Shown piece after piece: positions 1 to 9,466 of a stretch of DNA of 64,000 nucleotides (its first letter is position 1; each line of letters opens with the position of its first letter). The position numbers and the translations under genes are program-made. The stretch comes from Neorhizobium galegae bv. orientalis str. HAMBI 540. GTDB lineage: Bacteria > Pseudomonadota > Alphaproteobacteria > Rhizobiales > Rhizobiaceae. The stretch lies in NCBI RefSeq assembly GCF_000731315.1, contig NZ_HG938353.1:3472001-3536000 (forward strand), in the 5' to 3' direction. The notes under the pieces are model-generated. The model made no database searches. It had not been told where the DNA came from and worked only from the letters and a program-made list of their open reading frames with translations.

Positions 1-2925
1 AACCGCCGCAAACAGCGATCTTACCGCCTGGTTGCCGGTATCGTTTGATTGATTGTTGACCGTCTCGTCGATCGTCGTCGAGGCGCCCGTCGCAATGATC
101 GACGGAGCAGGCACGTCGTCGGTGATCGTGATCGAGAACTTGCCGCCGAGGCCGATTTGGTCGCCGTCGCCGTCGGTCGCCTGGATCACGGCGCCGAAGT
201 CGATGGCGGCGATCGAACCCGATCCGCTCTTGAGGGCGGTGTTCTCGCCATTGCCCGTGACGTGGTCGAGCTGGTCGTACTGCTGATAGGTAAATGCGCC
301 GGTGGTGTGATCGAGGGCCAGGGAGAAGACCGGCCGGTCCGCCAGGGAATCCAAGCCGGCACCGCCGCCGCCATTCACATAAGCCACCAGGGCATCGCCG
401 ATCATCGCATAGGAGAGCGTGCCGCCCTTCGAGGTCAGGGCCAGCGCCTGCATCTTGGCCGTTGCATCGGCGACAAAACCGAAACCGCCGCCGGCTGCCG
501 CGCCGTCCGCGCCGAAGGCAACGACCGAGGCGATCGAACCGGACACGGTCGCGGGGCCGACCAGAGAATCGTTTGGACCTGTCGTGGAACCATCCCCAGC
601 ACCGTCAGAGGGGCTTGAGCCGAGGGAACTCCACGTAACGATATCACCTTCATCGGAGGTGATATCGACAGCGTTGCCGGTGGCGACCGGGACGTCGTCC
701 TTGACATCGACCGTGAAGGTGCTCTCGGCGACGTCACCATCGCCGTCACGCACGGTGTAGGTGAATTCGAAGGTCAGGATGTCGGCCTTGCTGCCGGTTT
801 CGCCATGGCCGGGATGGTCGAGAACGCCTTGAAGCTCGAAGGTGTAGCCGCCGGCGCCGGTATCGGAGAGGGTCACGGTGAAGACCGGTCCACCCTCCTG
901 GTCGGCCGCCGTCAGAACCGTGCCGTCCGGCGACAGCGTGTAGACGAGCGGCTGGCCACCTGAGGTCAGGTTCCCAAGTCCGATCTCGGTCTCGCCACTC
1001 CATACCTGCATGAATGCCGAAACGGCAGCCGTCGAAAGTGCCGAGTTACCGACCTTCAGCGCAGGCATGTCATCGCCGTCTGCGGGCGGCAGGTCAGAGA
1101 CCTCGCCCGGGGTGAAGACCACGGACCGGTCTCCGGCGTCCTGGGTGCCGTCGTAGCCGCCGTCCTCGCTCGTATTACCGTCGTCCGCTCCCCAGGAAAT
1201 GCCAAGCGAACCTTGGGCGGTATTGCTGCCACCTTCGTCGACCTTGCCTTCGCCGCCTTCGCCGGCCGCGCCGATCACCGGCGCATCGTCAGCGATGGTG
1301 ATCAAAGCCGTACCTGACGCTGCGGCATCACCGTCGGCATCGACACCCTGGAACTGGAACGAGATCGTCAACGCATCCGAGTCCACGGTGTGATCCAGTT
1401 CCTGGAAGATCTCGACCGTGTAAGACCCATTTGCGGAGGTCGGATCCAACGAGATCTCGAATACCTTCGCTGCCGGTTCCGAGCCATCGACATAAGCCGT
1501 CAGCGTCTGGCCACCATTCCCAAGGTCGGTGATCACGTAATAAAGCTCGCTACCACCCGAGGTCAGAGTCCCGCCAGTGACGGAGAGACCGACATCTGAG
1601 GCACCTGTGTAAACGCCCTCGGCATTGGCCGGGACCGCGCCTGCCGCGTTCGCAAAACCGACCGAGCGGCCGAAGGTGTCGCCTTCGCCATTGCGTGTAT
1701 CGGCATCCGCACCCCACGAAATGCCGAGCGAGATATCGCCGGTTTTTTTGGCAGCTTCGCTGCCATCCGTGGCAGGATAGGCCGAAACATCGTCTTCATT
1801 CAGCGAGGCGCCAACCGCCTCGCGCTGTACCGGGCCGTCATCACCGATCTCGATCGAGAACGAACCGGTATCGGAATCTCCGTCCTTGTCCGTGACTGTG
1901 AACGTAAAGTTCAGTCGCAGGGCGTCATCGGCACCGATCTGGCCGAGATCCGGATGGTCGAGAGGCTGCGACTGCGTGTAGGTGAAGGCGCCGGTGACGG
2001 GGTCGGTGACCGTTAGCGTGAAAACGGTGACCGTGGTCTCGCCGACGGTGATCGTGCCGGTGACCGTCAGGCCGTCAGCCGAGGTCGACACAGTAACGGC
2101 ATGACCGCCAGACGTGAGCGCCGTAGCAGCGCCGGCGCCGGTTCCTTCCGCCATATCGAAAGTGCTCTGGTAATTCACCGAGGAGACAATGCCAAAATCG
2201 TCACCGCCGTCGAACCCGAGCGTGCCATTGATCGTCTCGTTGCCGATAACGTCATCGGCCAGTACCGATTCGGAGAAGATGAACGGCGACCCCATGTCGA
2301 AGGCGTCCGGCTGATCGTCTGCGCCCGTCTGGGCATCAAGCCCTCCGTCGCCACCAAAGTCCGTGTCGCCGAGCAGGGATGCCAGCTGAATGGGGCCGTT
2401 CTGGTTTCCCTGGATCGAGTCTTCGAACTGAGCGCCGGAGCTGTCGGGGCGTCCGCTTGCGCTATAGGATCCGTCCGGGCCAGCCGCGACGTTGATGCCG
2501 CTATCTTCCAGTGCTGCGAAAAGCACCTGCTGGGGAACCTCGACCTCGCCGATCAGCATCGTCGGGATCTTGGCAGCGCCGTTGAGGATGACGACCTCGG
2601 TGCCGTCCGCCTGGACCAGGATCAGGTTCGCGCCGTCGATGCGGACATCGTCAATCGCGACATTTGCCGCCAGGTGAACGATGTTGTTGGCATCCGGGGT
2701 CACTTCCGCGGCCGGAGCTGCAGGAGGAGCGACCGGCGCGTTCGGATCCGTCGGTACACGGCCCGTCGTCGGGGTGCGGCCATCGCCGGCCTGCGCCACC
2801 TGGATCTCGTGCTCGATCGGAGAAGGTGTCGAGGAAGATGCAATTTCCTCCTGGATTTCCGACGAGAAATTCTCAGTCAGATTTTCTTCCGAGATGCTCG
2901 ACAGGCGCGGATCTTCAACGGACAT
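1..2925 (-). CDS. Giant T1SS-143-type repeat adhesin, N-terminal part (gene continues past left edge)
   Basis: An uninterrupted minus-strand frame starts at the ATG at 2925 (MSVEDPRLSS) and runs off the window without a stop, so at least 974 residues are present. Residues 1-75 are acidic and Pro/Ala-rich. A conserved N-terminal domain follows (about 80-160, with AIDDVRIDGANLILVQADG). After that come tandem modules of about 150-200 residues with motifs such as SLGISWGAD, TLTSGGSELYYVIT and VDADGDAAASGTALITIADD. These match the T1SS-143/DUF5801-type repeats of very large surface adhesins exported by type I secretion. No signal peptide is seen, as expected for T1SS cargo. The RTX and secretion signal would lie beyond the edge. 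Likely role is biofilm or attachment. The exporter at 47788-51292 is far away and I do not assume that it serves this protein. Confidence 0.85.
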   Translation of the reverse strand, partial: MSVEDPRLSSISEENLTENFSSEIQEEIASSSTPSPIEHEIQVAQAGDGRTPTTGRVPTDPNAPVAPPAAPAAEVTPDANNIVHLAANVAIDDVRIDGANLILVQADGTEVVILNGAAKIPTMLIGEVEVPQQVLFAALEDSGINVAAGPDGSYSASGRPDSSGAQFEDSIQGNQNGPIQLASLLGDTDFGGDGGLDAQTGADDQPDAFDMGSPFIFSESVLADDVIGNETINGTLGFDGGDDFGIVSSVNYQSTFDMAEGTGAGAATALTSGGHAVTVSTSADGLTVTGTITVGETTVTVFTLTVTDPVTGAFTYTQSQPLDHPDLGQIGADDALRLNFTFTVTDKDGDSDTGSFSIEIGDDGPVQREAVGASLNEDDVSAYPATDGSEAAKKTGDISLGISWGADADTRNGEGDTFGRSVGFANAAGAVPANAEGVYTGASDVGLSVTGGTLTSGGSELYYVITDLGNGGQTLTAYVDGSEPAAKVFEISLDPTSANGSYTVEIFQELDHTVDSDALTISFQFQGVDADGDAAASGTALITIADDAPVIGAAGEGGEGKVDEGGSNTAQGSLGISWGADDGNTSEDGGYDGTQDAGDRSVVFTPGEVSDLPPADGDDMPALKVGNSALSTAAVSAFMQVWSGETEIGLGNLTSGGQPLVYTLSPDGTVLTAADQEGGPVFTVTLSDTGAGGYTFELQGVLDHPGHGETGSKADILTFEFTYTVRDGDGDVAESTFTVDVKDDVPVATGNAVDITSDEGDIVTWSSLGSSPSDGAGDGSTTGPNDSLVGPATVSGSIASVVAFGADGAAAGGGFGFVADATAKMQALALTSKGGTLSYAMIGDALVAYVNGGGGAGLDSLADRPVFSLALDHTTGAFTYQQYDQLDHVTGNGENTALKSGSGSIAAIDFGAVIQATDGDGDQIGLGGKFSITITDDVPAPSIIATGASTTIDETVNNQSNDTGNQAVRSLFAAV

Positions 2926-3489
2926 GACTCTAACCCCCAATAAAAACTGTGCCGCAATCAACTCCGCCCCCAAATATAAAGCAAGAGTTCCTTAACCTTC
3001 GGGATATAGCCGGTTATGTGCGGGGAAAGGAATTGTTGACGGAAGGTTAACTGGGGTCCCGGGAGACGTATTAAAGCCACACATCTTGCCCCTATCGGGC
3101 TAAAAACATGGTTTCCAAACGGTATCTTGGATGATTGCTACAGGCATACGCTCGGCCTGATCGGGCTAGAGCCATCTCAGGCAACCGATTCGCCAACAGG
3201 AAGAGGGTTGATTCGGCCCGAAACTTTGCCTGGCCGGTGGCGGATAGGCCCAATCAGATTGGGTGCTGGATAAGCCAGGCAAGCTATAACGCGATGATTT
3301 TACTGGCTGGCATGCGGAGTCTGCTTTGGTGACCCTGCGGGCCCCGCTGCCGGAAACGATGAATGAACCACCATTCAAGCAACGCCCGGAAAAAAGCGGA
3401 ATAACCTGCCAACTATACTATATTAACTTTTAATAAAATTTGCATCATCTCTCTCGGACTCCAGCCTCACCGGGTTCGCAAGCTGCGGT
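2926..3489. other. Intergenic region upstream of the adhesin
   Basis: There is no convincing gene in these 564 bases; the short open frames lack family-like sequence and ribosome sites. The part next to the adhesin start (about 2926-3100) is AT-richer and must contain its leftward promoter. The short string ATCGGGCTA occurs twice (near 3094 and 3161), with no assigned meaning. The 3410-3450 segment next to the stop of the GT39 gene is very AT-rich, but I found no clean stem followed by a T-run. Confidence 0.5.
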
Positions 3490-5133
3490 TTATGCTTTCG
3501 GGCCGAACCGCAAATTGCGGCATTCAGCAAGATGGTGGCCGCTGAGCGAGATATCGGCATCCTCCCGGTAGCCGGAGACATCCGCACCAATTCCCGCATT
3601 CGCCAAGGCGCAGCCGGCTTTTGGAGGATTGAGGGTCCAGAAGGCAGAAAGGCCGGACGCGACATCCTCGGCGAAATACGGATAGATCCTGCGGTTTCCG
3701 ACCTGGGCATAATTCGAACGCCCGAACAGCCCCAGGCTCGCGGCGCCAACACCCTCCAGTTTCTGTTTGATCCGCAGCATGCCGTCCCTGACCGGCGGCT
3801 GAACCTCCAGGGCGCTCCGTCTTCCCTCTCCGTTATTGAGGTATCGCAGGACTGCCCAGAATTCCGAAGGCCCGTTCGTCATCAGGACGGCGTCCGTCGG
3901 AGACTGTGCCTCCCATGCTGCTATGATCTCGCGATATCCTCGCTTTTCGAATTTCAGGGTGTAATTCAGGCCGCCGGCCAACATCAGCAGAACAACGGCC
4001 GAGACGACAACCCGCTGTGCGATGGCATGCGCCTTGAAAACCGCATCGGCGTAAAGGGCAAGCGAGATTGCCAGAAACGGCAGGAAGAGCCCCAGCGTCC
4101 GGTAGATGAAGACCGGCTTGAAGAGCAGCGAGATGGCGAGCAGCACCGCAAGCGGCAACAGGACCAAGAGACCGCCGGGCCAACGTGCCCGGGATTCAGA
4201 AAGCGGCAGAAGTGCCACCAGCGGCAGCATCAGGAAGCCCGCAACGGTCGGCCACGGAAACTCCAGGCCGAGAAGCGTCAGCGTCAGATGGATACCGATC
4301 GTCGGCAGATCGAAGCCGGCTATACCCTCCGTCTGCCGGATTGCCCCGATCACCAGCGGATAGAGCGCGGCCAGCGCCACCACCACGTAGATCCCTACCA
4401 GGAACAGCAGATCCCGGCCGGGGGCGGCCCGTCTAAGCCGGATCGCCGCATGCAGGAAGAGGAAGAAGGTCACGAAGAACCCGAGCCCGTGGGTGAGGGT
4501 TACGGCAAGCCCGAAGCAGAGTGCCGCGATGAGCCGCCCTCTCGACGCATGGCGATCTCTCGCCATCGTCTGCAGCACGTACCAGAGGGCGATCTCCAAT
4601 ATGGCGAGCATCGGGTACATGCGGACATTTTCCGCAAAGAAAAGCTGGAGCGGCATCACGGCGAAAATGGCGGCTGCCCAGAGCGCGACGCTGCGATCGT
4701 AGATACGCCTGCAAGCCTCGTAGATCGCCGCGACGGCTGCAATGCTCAGAAGCGTGGAGTTGAGGATGTACCAGCGGTCGCTGTCGCCGAACGCCGCCCA
4801 CATGTGCAACTGGACATAATAGAGCGGCGGATGCGTGTCGAAGCGCAACGCCGCGAATAGGAGGTCGATCAGCGGGCTTTCGGCCAGTGCGACGGAAAAC
4901 ACCTCGTCTTCCCACAGTGAGGCATCGAGGGTCAGGTTGAGAATTCGGAGCGCTATGCCGGCAGCGATCAGCGCGACGAGAAATATCGGAACGTTACCCC
5001 ATCTCCGCGTATCGCCCGATACGTCCGATGGCTTTCCGCCCCGCGGTGAGGATTTCTCATAGTCGGCGGCAGCGTCCTTGCGCTTGATTGCCCTTTGATA
5101 GGCGGTTCGCACGGCGTCCATATTTGCACTCAT
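3490..5133 (-). CDS. GT39-family polytopic glycosyltransferase (PMT/ArnT-like)
   Basis: The protein has 547 aa. The chosen start is the ATG at 5133, which overlaps the stop of the upstream GtrB-like gene as ATGA; the frame stays open further upstream but only inside that gene. A cytoplasmic tail of about 50 residues is followed by a first membrane helix and then the acidic loop motif LWEDEVFSVAL, the position of the catalytic acid in PMT/ArnT-type enzymes. Many hydrophobic helices follow, then a soluble C-terminal region of about 100 residues. Such enzymes transfer a sugar from a polyprenyl-phosphate donor to an acceptor on the periplasmic side. Coupling to a GtrB-like synthase and proximity to a GtrA-like flippase suggest the serotype-conversion logic GtrA/GtrB/GtrC, with this protein as the transferase. 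The acceptor is unknown. Confidence 0.85.
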   Translation of the reverse strand: MSANMDAVRTAYQRAIKRKDAAADYEKSSPRGGKPSDVSGDTRRWGNVPIFLVALIAAGIALRILNLTLDASLWEDEVFSVALAESPLIDLLFAALRFDTHPPLYYVQLHMWAAFGDSDRWYILNSTLLSIAAVAAIYEACRRIYDRSVALWAAAIFAVMPLQLFFAENVRMYPMLAILEIALWYVLQTMARDRHASRGRLIAALCFGLAVTLTHGLGFFVTFFLFLHAAIRLRRAAPGRDLLFLVGIYVVVALAALYPLVIGAIRQTEGIAGFDLPTIGIHLTLTLLGLEFPWPTVAGFLMLPLVALLPLSESRARWPGGLLVLLPLAVLLAISLLFKPVFIYRTLGLFLPFLAISLALYADAVFKAHAIAQRVVVSAVVLLMLAGGLNYTLKFEKRGYREIIAAWEAQSPTDAVLMTNGPSEFWAVLRYLNNGEGRRSALEVQPPVRDGMLRIKQKLEGVGAASLGLFGRSNYAQVGNRRIYPYFAEDVASGLSAFWTLNPPKAGCALANAGIGADVSGYREDADISLSGHHLAECRNLRFGPKA

Positions 5134-6158
5134 GTCGTGGCACGCCGACGGCGCACTCTGGGACCGATCGAAACCAGATTGTCCTGCGGAGCCTGCGTGG
5201 TGAGGTTCTGGCGCACGATATAGATCGGCCGCTGCTTGATCTCGGCATAAACGCGCCCGAGATACTGGCCGAGTATGCCGATACCGATCAACTGGATACC
5301 GCCGAGGAACAGCATGCTGACCAGCAGCGACGCATAACCGGGGACTTCGACGCCGAAATACAGCGTCTTGAAGATGGTCAGCAGGCCATAACCGAAGGAC
5401 GCGAGCGAGATCGATGCCCCGACATAGGTCCAGATCTCCAGCGGTACGCTCGAAAAGGAAGTGATCCCCTCCAGCGCGAAATTCCAAAGCCGCCAGCCGG
5501 AGAATTTCGACTGCCCGGCGACGCGCGGCTCCCGGACATATTCGACAACCGTGGTCTTGAAGCCCACCCACGCAAACAGGCCCTTCATGAAACGGCGTCG
5601 TTCCGGAAGCTGCCTGAGGGCATCGATCACCTGGCGGTCTACCAACCGGAAATCGCCGACATTGGACGGTATCTCCTGCGAGGCGATCAGATTGTGCAGC
5701 CGGTAGAACATCGAGGCGGTATGGCGCTTGAGAAAGCCGTCGCTTGAACGGTCCGCCCGCTTGGCCAGCACCACGTCGAAACCTTCGCGCCATTTCGCAA
5801 TCAGCAAGGGGATGACGTGGGGAGGATCCTGCAGGTCGACATCAATCGGGATCGCGGCATCGCTCTGGCAGGCATCGAGCCCCGCCGTCATTGCCGCCTC
5901 CTTGCCGAAATTGCGCGACAGGTCGATGATCCGGATGCGCGGTTCGCCGTGCTGGGCCTTAGTCAGACGATCGAGGGTGCGGTCCCGGCTCCCATCGTTG
6001 ATGAAGATGAATTCGAACAGGATACCATCGTCGCGCAAAGGATCCAGGGCTTCCTGGGCCGCTTCGAGAAACGGCGCTATGGCCGCCTCCTCGTTGTGGA
6101 CCGGAATGATCAGACTGATCGTCGATACGGGCCTGCTCTCGATTGGGCGCTTCGGCAT
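5130..6158 (-). CDS. GtrB/DPMS-like GT2 polyprenyl-phosphate glycosyltransferase
   Basis: The 342-aa protein starts at the ATG at 6158, after GAGG about 6 nt upstream. It begins with a GT2 catalytic domain (ISLIIPVHNEEAAIAPFL; FINDGSRDRTLD; PIDVDLQDPPHVIPLL, the metal-binding DxD area), then two C-terminal membrane helices (about 230-255 and 265-290) typical of GtrB/bactoprenol glucosyltransferases. It should load a sugar from a nucleotide donor onto undecaprenyl phosphate at the inner leaflet. Its stop overlaps the start of the GT39 gene, so the two are translationally coupled. The GtrA-like gene is divergent, 220 bp away. Sugar identity cannot be read from sequence. Confidence 0.88.
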   Translation of the reverse strand: MPKRPIESRPVSTISLIIPVHNEEAAIAPFLEAAQEALDPLRDDGILFEFIFINDGSRDRTLDRLTKAQHGEPRIRIIDLSRNFGKEAAMTAGLDACQSDAAIPIDVDLQDPPHVIPLLIAKWREGFDVVLAKRADRSSDGFLKRHTASMFYRLHNLIASQEIPSNVGDFRLVDRQVIDALRQLPERRRFMKGLFAWVGFKTTVVEYVREPRVAGQSKFSGWRLWNFALEGITSFSSVPLEIWTYVGASISLASFGYGLLTIFKTLYFGVEVPGYASLLVSMLFLGGIQLIGIGILGQYLGRVYAEIKQRPIYIVRQNLTTQAPQDNLVSIGPRVRRRRATT

Positions 6159-6378
6159 CGCGGTCCTCGCGGGTTCGATGCGGCAATCCTAGGCCGACCT
6201 CTTCACCCTTGCCCACTTATGCTTTTGATGGAACCGCCTGTATCTCCGATACGGTCAGCCTTACGCCTTTTGGGCAGGATGATGGCGCGGTTATCCGACG
6301 TGTATGGTCGTCTTGTGAAGATTTCGGCGGACTCCTCTGTCCGCGAAATCGTTCGCACTCCTGATTGGGCGGGGTCTG

Positions 6379-6933
6379 ATGATTGAACTAGCTAGATCAG
6401 CGGCCGCAACTCGACGCGGATCCGGAACGGCGGCGCTTGTCGGACAGATCTGGCGCTTTGCAACCGTTGGCGTCCTTGCGACGGCCGCCCACCTGACCAT
6501 CTATTCCGCACTGAGCGAACTTCTCGTTGTCGAGCCCCTGGCGGCCAACGCCATCGCCTTTGTCCTGGCATTCGGAATTTCTTTCACCGGACAAGCAGGA
6601 TGGACCTTTCGGGACGATGCCGGCGGGCGTTGGCTCACATCCGCCCGCCTGACGCGTTTTCTGGCTGCAAGTGTCGCGGGGTTCGCCTTCAATACGTCGA
6701 TCGTCTTCGTGATCGTCACGTGGCTGGATTATCCAGGCATCTATGCCCTGCCCTTCATGGCGACCCTGGTTCCGGCGGCGCTTTTTCTTCTCAACAAGTA
6801 TTGGGTGTTCGGCAGCGCATCGGGCGCGGGCGAGCTGGTCCCGACCGGGCAGCCGCAAACCGGCAAGCCGGGGCATTTCGCAGTTTTGCAGGGAGATGCC
6901 TCCAGATCAAACGGAGAAGGCCGATGCTCCTAA
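6379..6933 (+). CDS. GtrA-family membrane protein (putative lipid-linked sugar flippase)
   Basis: A 184-aa protein with four predicted membrane helices. It has the GtrA family feel: an N-terminal LWRF-like entry (QIWRFATVGVLATAAHLTIYSAL), central FAFGIS/TFTGQAGWTF (a variant of the usual nFxlnr.wtF) and C-terminal FLLNKYWVFG (usual nf...rywvF). GtrA proteins are thought to flip polyprenyl-phosphate sugars for a GtrB/GtrC pair, both present on the opposite strand. A GGGG element lies just before the ATG. The last about 35 residues are polar and not part of the family. The end overlaps the next gene by 10 bp, implying coupling. Confidence 0.85.
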   Translation: MIELARSAAATRRGSGTAALVGQIWRFATVGVLATAAHLTIYSALSELLVVEPLAANAIAFVLAFGISFTGQAGWTFRDDAGGRWLTSARLTRFLAASVAGFAFNTSIVFVIVTWLDYPGIYALPFMATLVPAALFLLNKYWVFGSASGAGELVPTGQPQTGKPGHFAVLQGDASRSNGEGRCS

Positions 6934-8054
6934 CCAGCTCTAGAGGACGCAAGCGCCTCGTCATAGCATCTCTCGGGTGCCTATTGTCCGGCGCCGCACT
7001 GTCGCAAGAAACCAAGCCGGTCTCCGATGCACGAAATTCCGCACAGGTTTTCTTCACCGGCCATAGCCTGATCGACAATCCCCTGCCCGACTGGGTGGAA
7101 CTGATCGCCAAAAGCCAGGGCAAAACCATTGCCTGGGAGGAACAGATCGTCATCGGCTCGCCTCTGAGGGTCCGCACCCGCGGCGACGACGCCGAAAGCA
7201 GCGGCTGGGCCGGATATAAATACGGAAAGAACCGCAATGGCGACGAAATGAATGTCATCGAGGAGTTGCGTCACCCGACCCATGTCCGCACCGGACGGCC
7301 CTACGACACGCTTGTCGTGGCGGAAGGCCACGGCTCGATCGGCTCGGTCATATGGGAAAACGCGATTGGCTACCTGCGTCATTTTCACGACCGCCTTCTC
7401 GACGGCAATCCGAACGGCCGAACTCTCTATGTGCACACCTGGCTGGATGTCGACAAGGACAAGCCCGCACTGTGGCTGGAACACGAGACAAACGCGTCGG
7501 TTGTCTGGCAATGCATAGCGGAGAAAGCGAGGCTGACGCTGCAGGCCGAAAAACGCCCGGCCAATCTCTTTGTCGTGCCGGCCGGTACGGCGCTCGTGGA
7601 ATTGGTGAAAAGGACCCTTGACGACAAGGTTGTCGGCCTGACCGGAAGCACCAGGCAGAAGCTGGATCGGATTTTCCGCGACAATGTGCATTTGACCGAT
7701 ATCGGCATCTATTTTGTGGCCGCAGTCCACTACGCATCGATCTATCATCAATCGCCCGAGGGCGCCGCGGCACCGCCGACCATACCCCGGGATCTTGCAA
7801 AGGAACTGCAGAGAATTGCCTGGACCGTGACTCGAGATTTTCTGAAGCAGGAAAGCCTGGACCCGCCGAGCATGGAAGAATGCCGGCACGTCATCGTCGA
7901 AAAGGTCTGCCGAAGCTACTGGACGCTTGCGGGCGAACCGAACGAAGTCGGTCGCTGCCAGAGCTATTTTGCCGAAATCCATCCGAAACCCGGAGACAAC
8001 CCGTTTGTCTGGCCGGATCCCAATTGGAGGGCCCTGCCAAAGCCGTCGCCCTAG
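6924..8054 (+). CDS. Secreted SGNH-hydrolase-like protein
   Basis: The 376-aa protein starts at ATG 6924 after a GGAGAAGG ribosome site. Residues 1-27 form a Sec signal peptide (basic MLLTSSRGRKR, then a hydrophobic stretch ending SGAALS|Q). The mature protein begins with FFTGHSLIDNPLPDW, which fits block I of SGNH/GDSL esterases (GxSL with nucleophile Ser). RDNVHLTDIG near residue 255 fits block V (DxxH). SGNH enzymes often act as carbohydrate O-acyl esterases or transferases. Four cysteines in the C-terminal 60 residues could form disulfides. Coupling to GtrA suggests a periplasmic partner of glycan modification; exact substrate unknown. The assignment rests on two motifs only. Confidence 0.7.
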   Translation: MLLTSSRGRKRLVIASLGCLLSGAALSQETKPVSDARNSAQVFFTGHSLIDNPLPDWVELIAKSQGKTIAWEEQIVIGSPLRVRTRGDDAESSGWAGYKYGKNRNGDEMNVIEELRHPTHVRTGRPYDTLVVAEGHGSIGSVIWENAIGYLRHFHDRLLDGNPNGRTLYVHTWLDVDKDKPALWLEHETNASVVWQCIAEKARLTLQAEKRPANLFVVPAGTALVELVKRTLDDKVVGLTGSTRQKLDRIFRDNVHLTDIGIYFVAAVHYASIYHQSPEGAAAPPTIPRDLAKELQRIAWTVTRDFLKQESLDPPSMEECRHVIVEKVCRSYWTLAGEPNEVGRCQSYFAEIHPKPGDNPFVWPDPNWRALPKPSP

Positions 8055-8452
8055 CTCCTTGTCATCCCCGATGATGGTATGCCCGGCGGGGCCTGACGAT
8101 CCCGCATCCGACCGCCAGGACACACGAAGCCGATCTCACGGTCTCGACACACCGAACCCCTATCGGCATTGCCCTGACTGCCAGATTGGATGACGTACAG
8201 ATTGAATTCGCAATTCGTTTCAGAACGCGCGCGCTGCGCCGTTCCTTGTCTCTCGCCAATGCAACGGCGTATGCACGACCACCAACGTCAAAGAACGATC
8301 CCTGCCGGGAAGTTCTTCAAGGTCAGGAGGCAGTACCGCGGCGACGCCCCTGTCAGCGTTGACGTGGTTTTTGGTAGTTTTCATTCAGCTGCGAACATTC
8401 GGATTTCGCAGCCGTGATATCTTGGGGATGGTCCGTCAGGTGAACGGCGGAT
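8055..8452. other. Intergenic region between convergent genes
   Basis: In these 398 bases I see no credible gene. Short open frames on both strands lack ribosome sites and family features. The flanking genes converge, so transcription terminators are expected, but no GC stem with a T-run stands out. Confidence 0.45.
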
Positions 8453-9238
8453 CTAGTTAGCCGCTCCGTACGGGAAGAGGTCATTGAGCTTGTAGGCGAC
8501 CTCTGTTCGATTGGTCGCTTTCAGCTTCTTCATGATATTGCGGATGTGGACCTTGACCGTGCTTTCCCGAAGATTGAGCTCGTAGGCGATGATCTTGTTG
8601 GCCTTGCCCCTGCGAAGCGCTTCGACCACCGCTTCCTGGCGCAGCGTGAACATCCCCGAGAGCGGCCGATGTTCTGCCGACGACGTCGCAGCGCTGACCA
8701 GATGCCTCATGGAGAGGACGCTGCTTGCAGGAACGAAAATCCCGCCGGCAACTGCCAGGCCGATCGCTTCGACGCAGACGCCGATGCCGACGCAGGACGG
8801 AATGAAACCCCGAGCCCCATACTCGAGCATTTTCACGACCTGCGCGAGATCATCGGAGTCGGAGAGCACGATGATCGGCGGCGACTTGAACTCGGTCGTC
8901 AATTTCGAGATGTCAGCTGCGAGTGCTGAATCGTCGGCCTTTCGGCTGCCTATATTGAATAGAACGGCTTGAACAGGTGGAAAGAGATCTTTCTCTAACT
9001 TCCATTCTTCGATGGAGCCGACAGCGCAGACATCCATCTCGAGGCCACGCCCGATGAGGGCTTTGGCAAGGCATTCGCGATCAAGCGCTCTCGCGTCGAT
9101 GATCACCAGGCATCCATCGTGGTTTACCCCTTCACCGCCGCGATCATCTCGTTCGGCGAGCTTCGGGATGTCATTCATAATGCGAAAGGATTCTGCCACA
9201 GCAGGAGAACGGCTGTAGCCGCTTGGTGTGGAACTCAT
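8453..9238 (-). CDS. LuxR/NarL-family regulator with degenerate receiver domain
   Basis: 261 aa; ATG at 9238 after AAGGGGGT. Residues about 40-170 follow the receiver fold order (LVIIDARALDRECLAKAL ... VQAVLFNIGSR ... PPIIVLSDSDD ... YGARGFIPSC). The aspartate normally phosphorylated is replaced by Asn in LFNIG, and the acidic pair after strand 1 is reduced to DA. The C-terminus (about 195-258) is a LuxR helix-turn-helix with LTLRQEAVVEALRRGKANKIIAYEL, LRESTVKVHIRNIMKKL and NRTEVAYKL. It probably binds DNA without classical phosphorylation. It sits at the left border of the EPS locus, and a related regulator lies at 55732 on the right side of the EPS/T1SS region. The AT-rich gap 9239-9466 must contain its promoter. 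Targets are inferred, not shown. Confidence 0.88.
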   Translation of the reverse strand: MSSTPSGYSRSPAVAESFRIMNDIPKLAERDDRGGEGVNHDGCLVIIDARALDRECLAKALIGRGLEMDVCAVGSIEEWKLEKDLFPPVQAVLFNIGSRKADDSALAADISKLTTEFKSPPIIVLSDSDDLAQVVKMLEYGARGFIPSCVGIGVCVEAIGLAVAGGIFVPASSVLSMRHLVSAATSSAEHRPLSGMFTLRQEAVVEALRRGKANKIIAYELNLRESTVKVHIRNIMKKLKATNRTEVAYKLNDLFPYGAAN

Positions 9239-9466
9239 CTTACCCCCTTGCCTGAAGTCTAGGACTGATTGTCCCCTTCAGGAACCGCAACTATAAGTAC
9301 GCCAACAGACTGTCTTACCACCTCATCAACCTTTTATTAACGTCAATATACAACTGATACGTAATTTAGTCTATCATCAAGTAAGCAAATAGATAAAAAT
9401 ATTTATCAAAGTGGCGAGCTAAGTTCCGATAGGGAATTGGATATCTGCTTATAGTTAACGCGCACG

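Noticed and set aside
3532..4860. 442-codon plus-strand open frame opposite the GT39 gene
   Set aside because: Antisense to a membrane protein with a conserved acidic loop motif; the translation is Gln/Arg/Glu low complexity.
5134..5793. Upstream extension of the GT39 protein by 220 residues
   Set aside because: Lies fully inside the coupled GtrB-like gene in another frame; the ATG overlapping its stop is the natural start.
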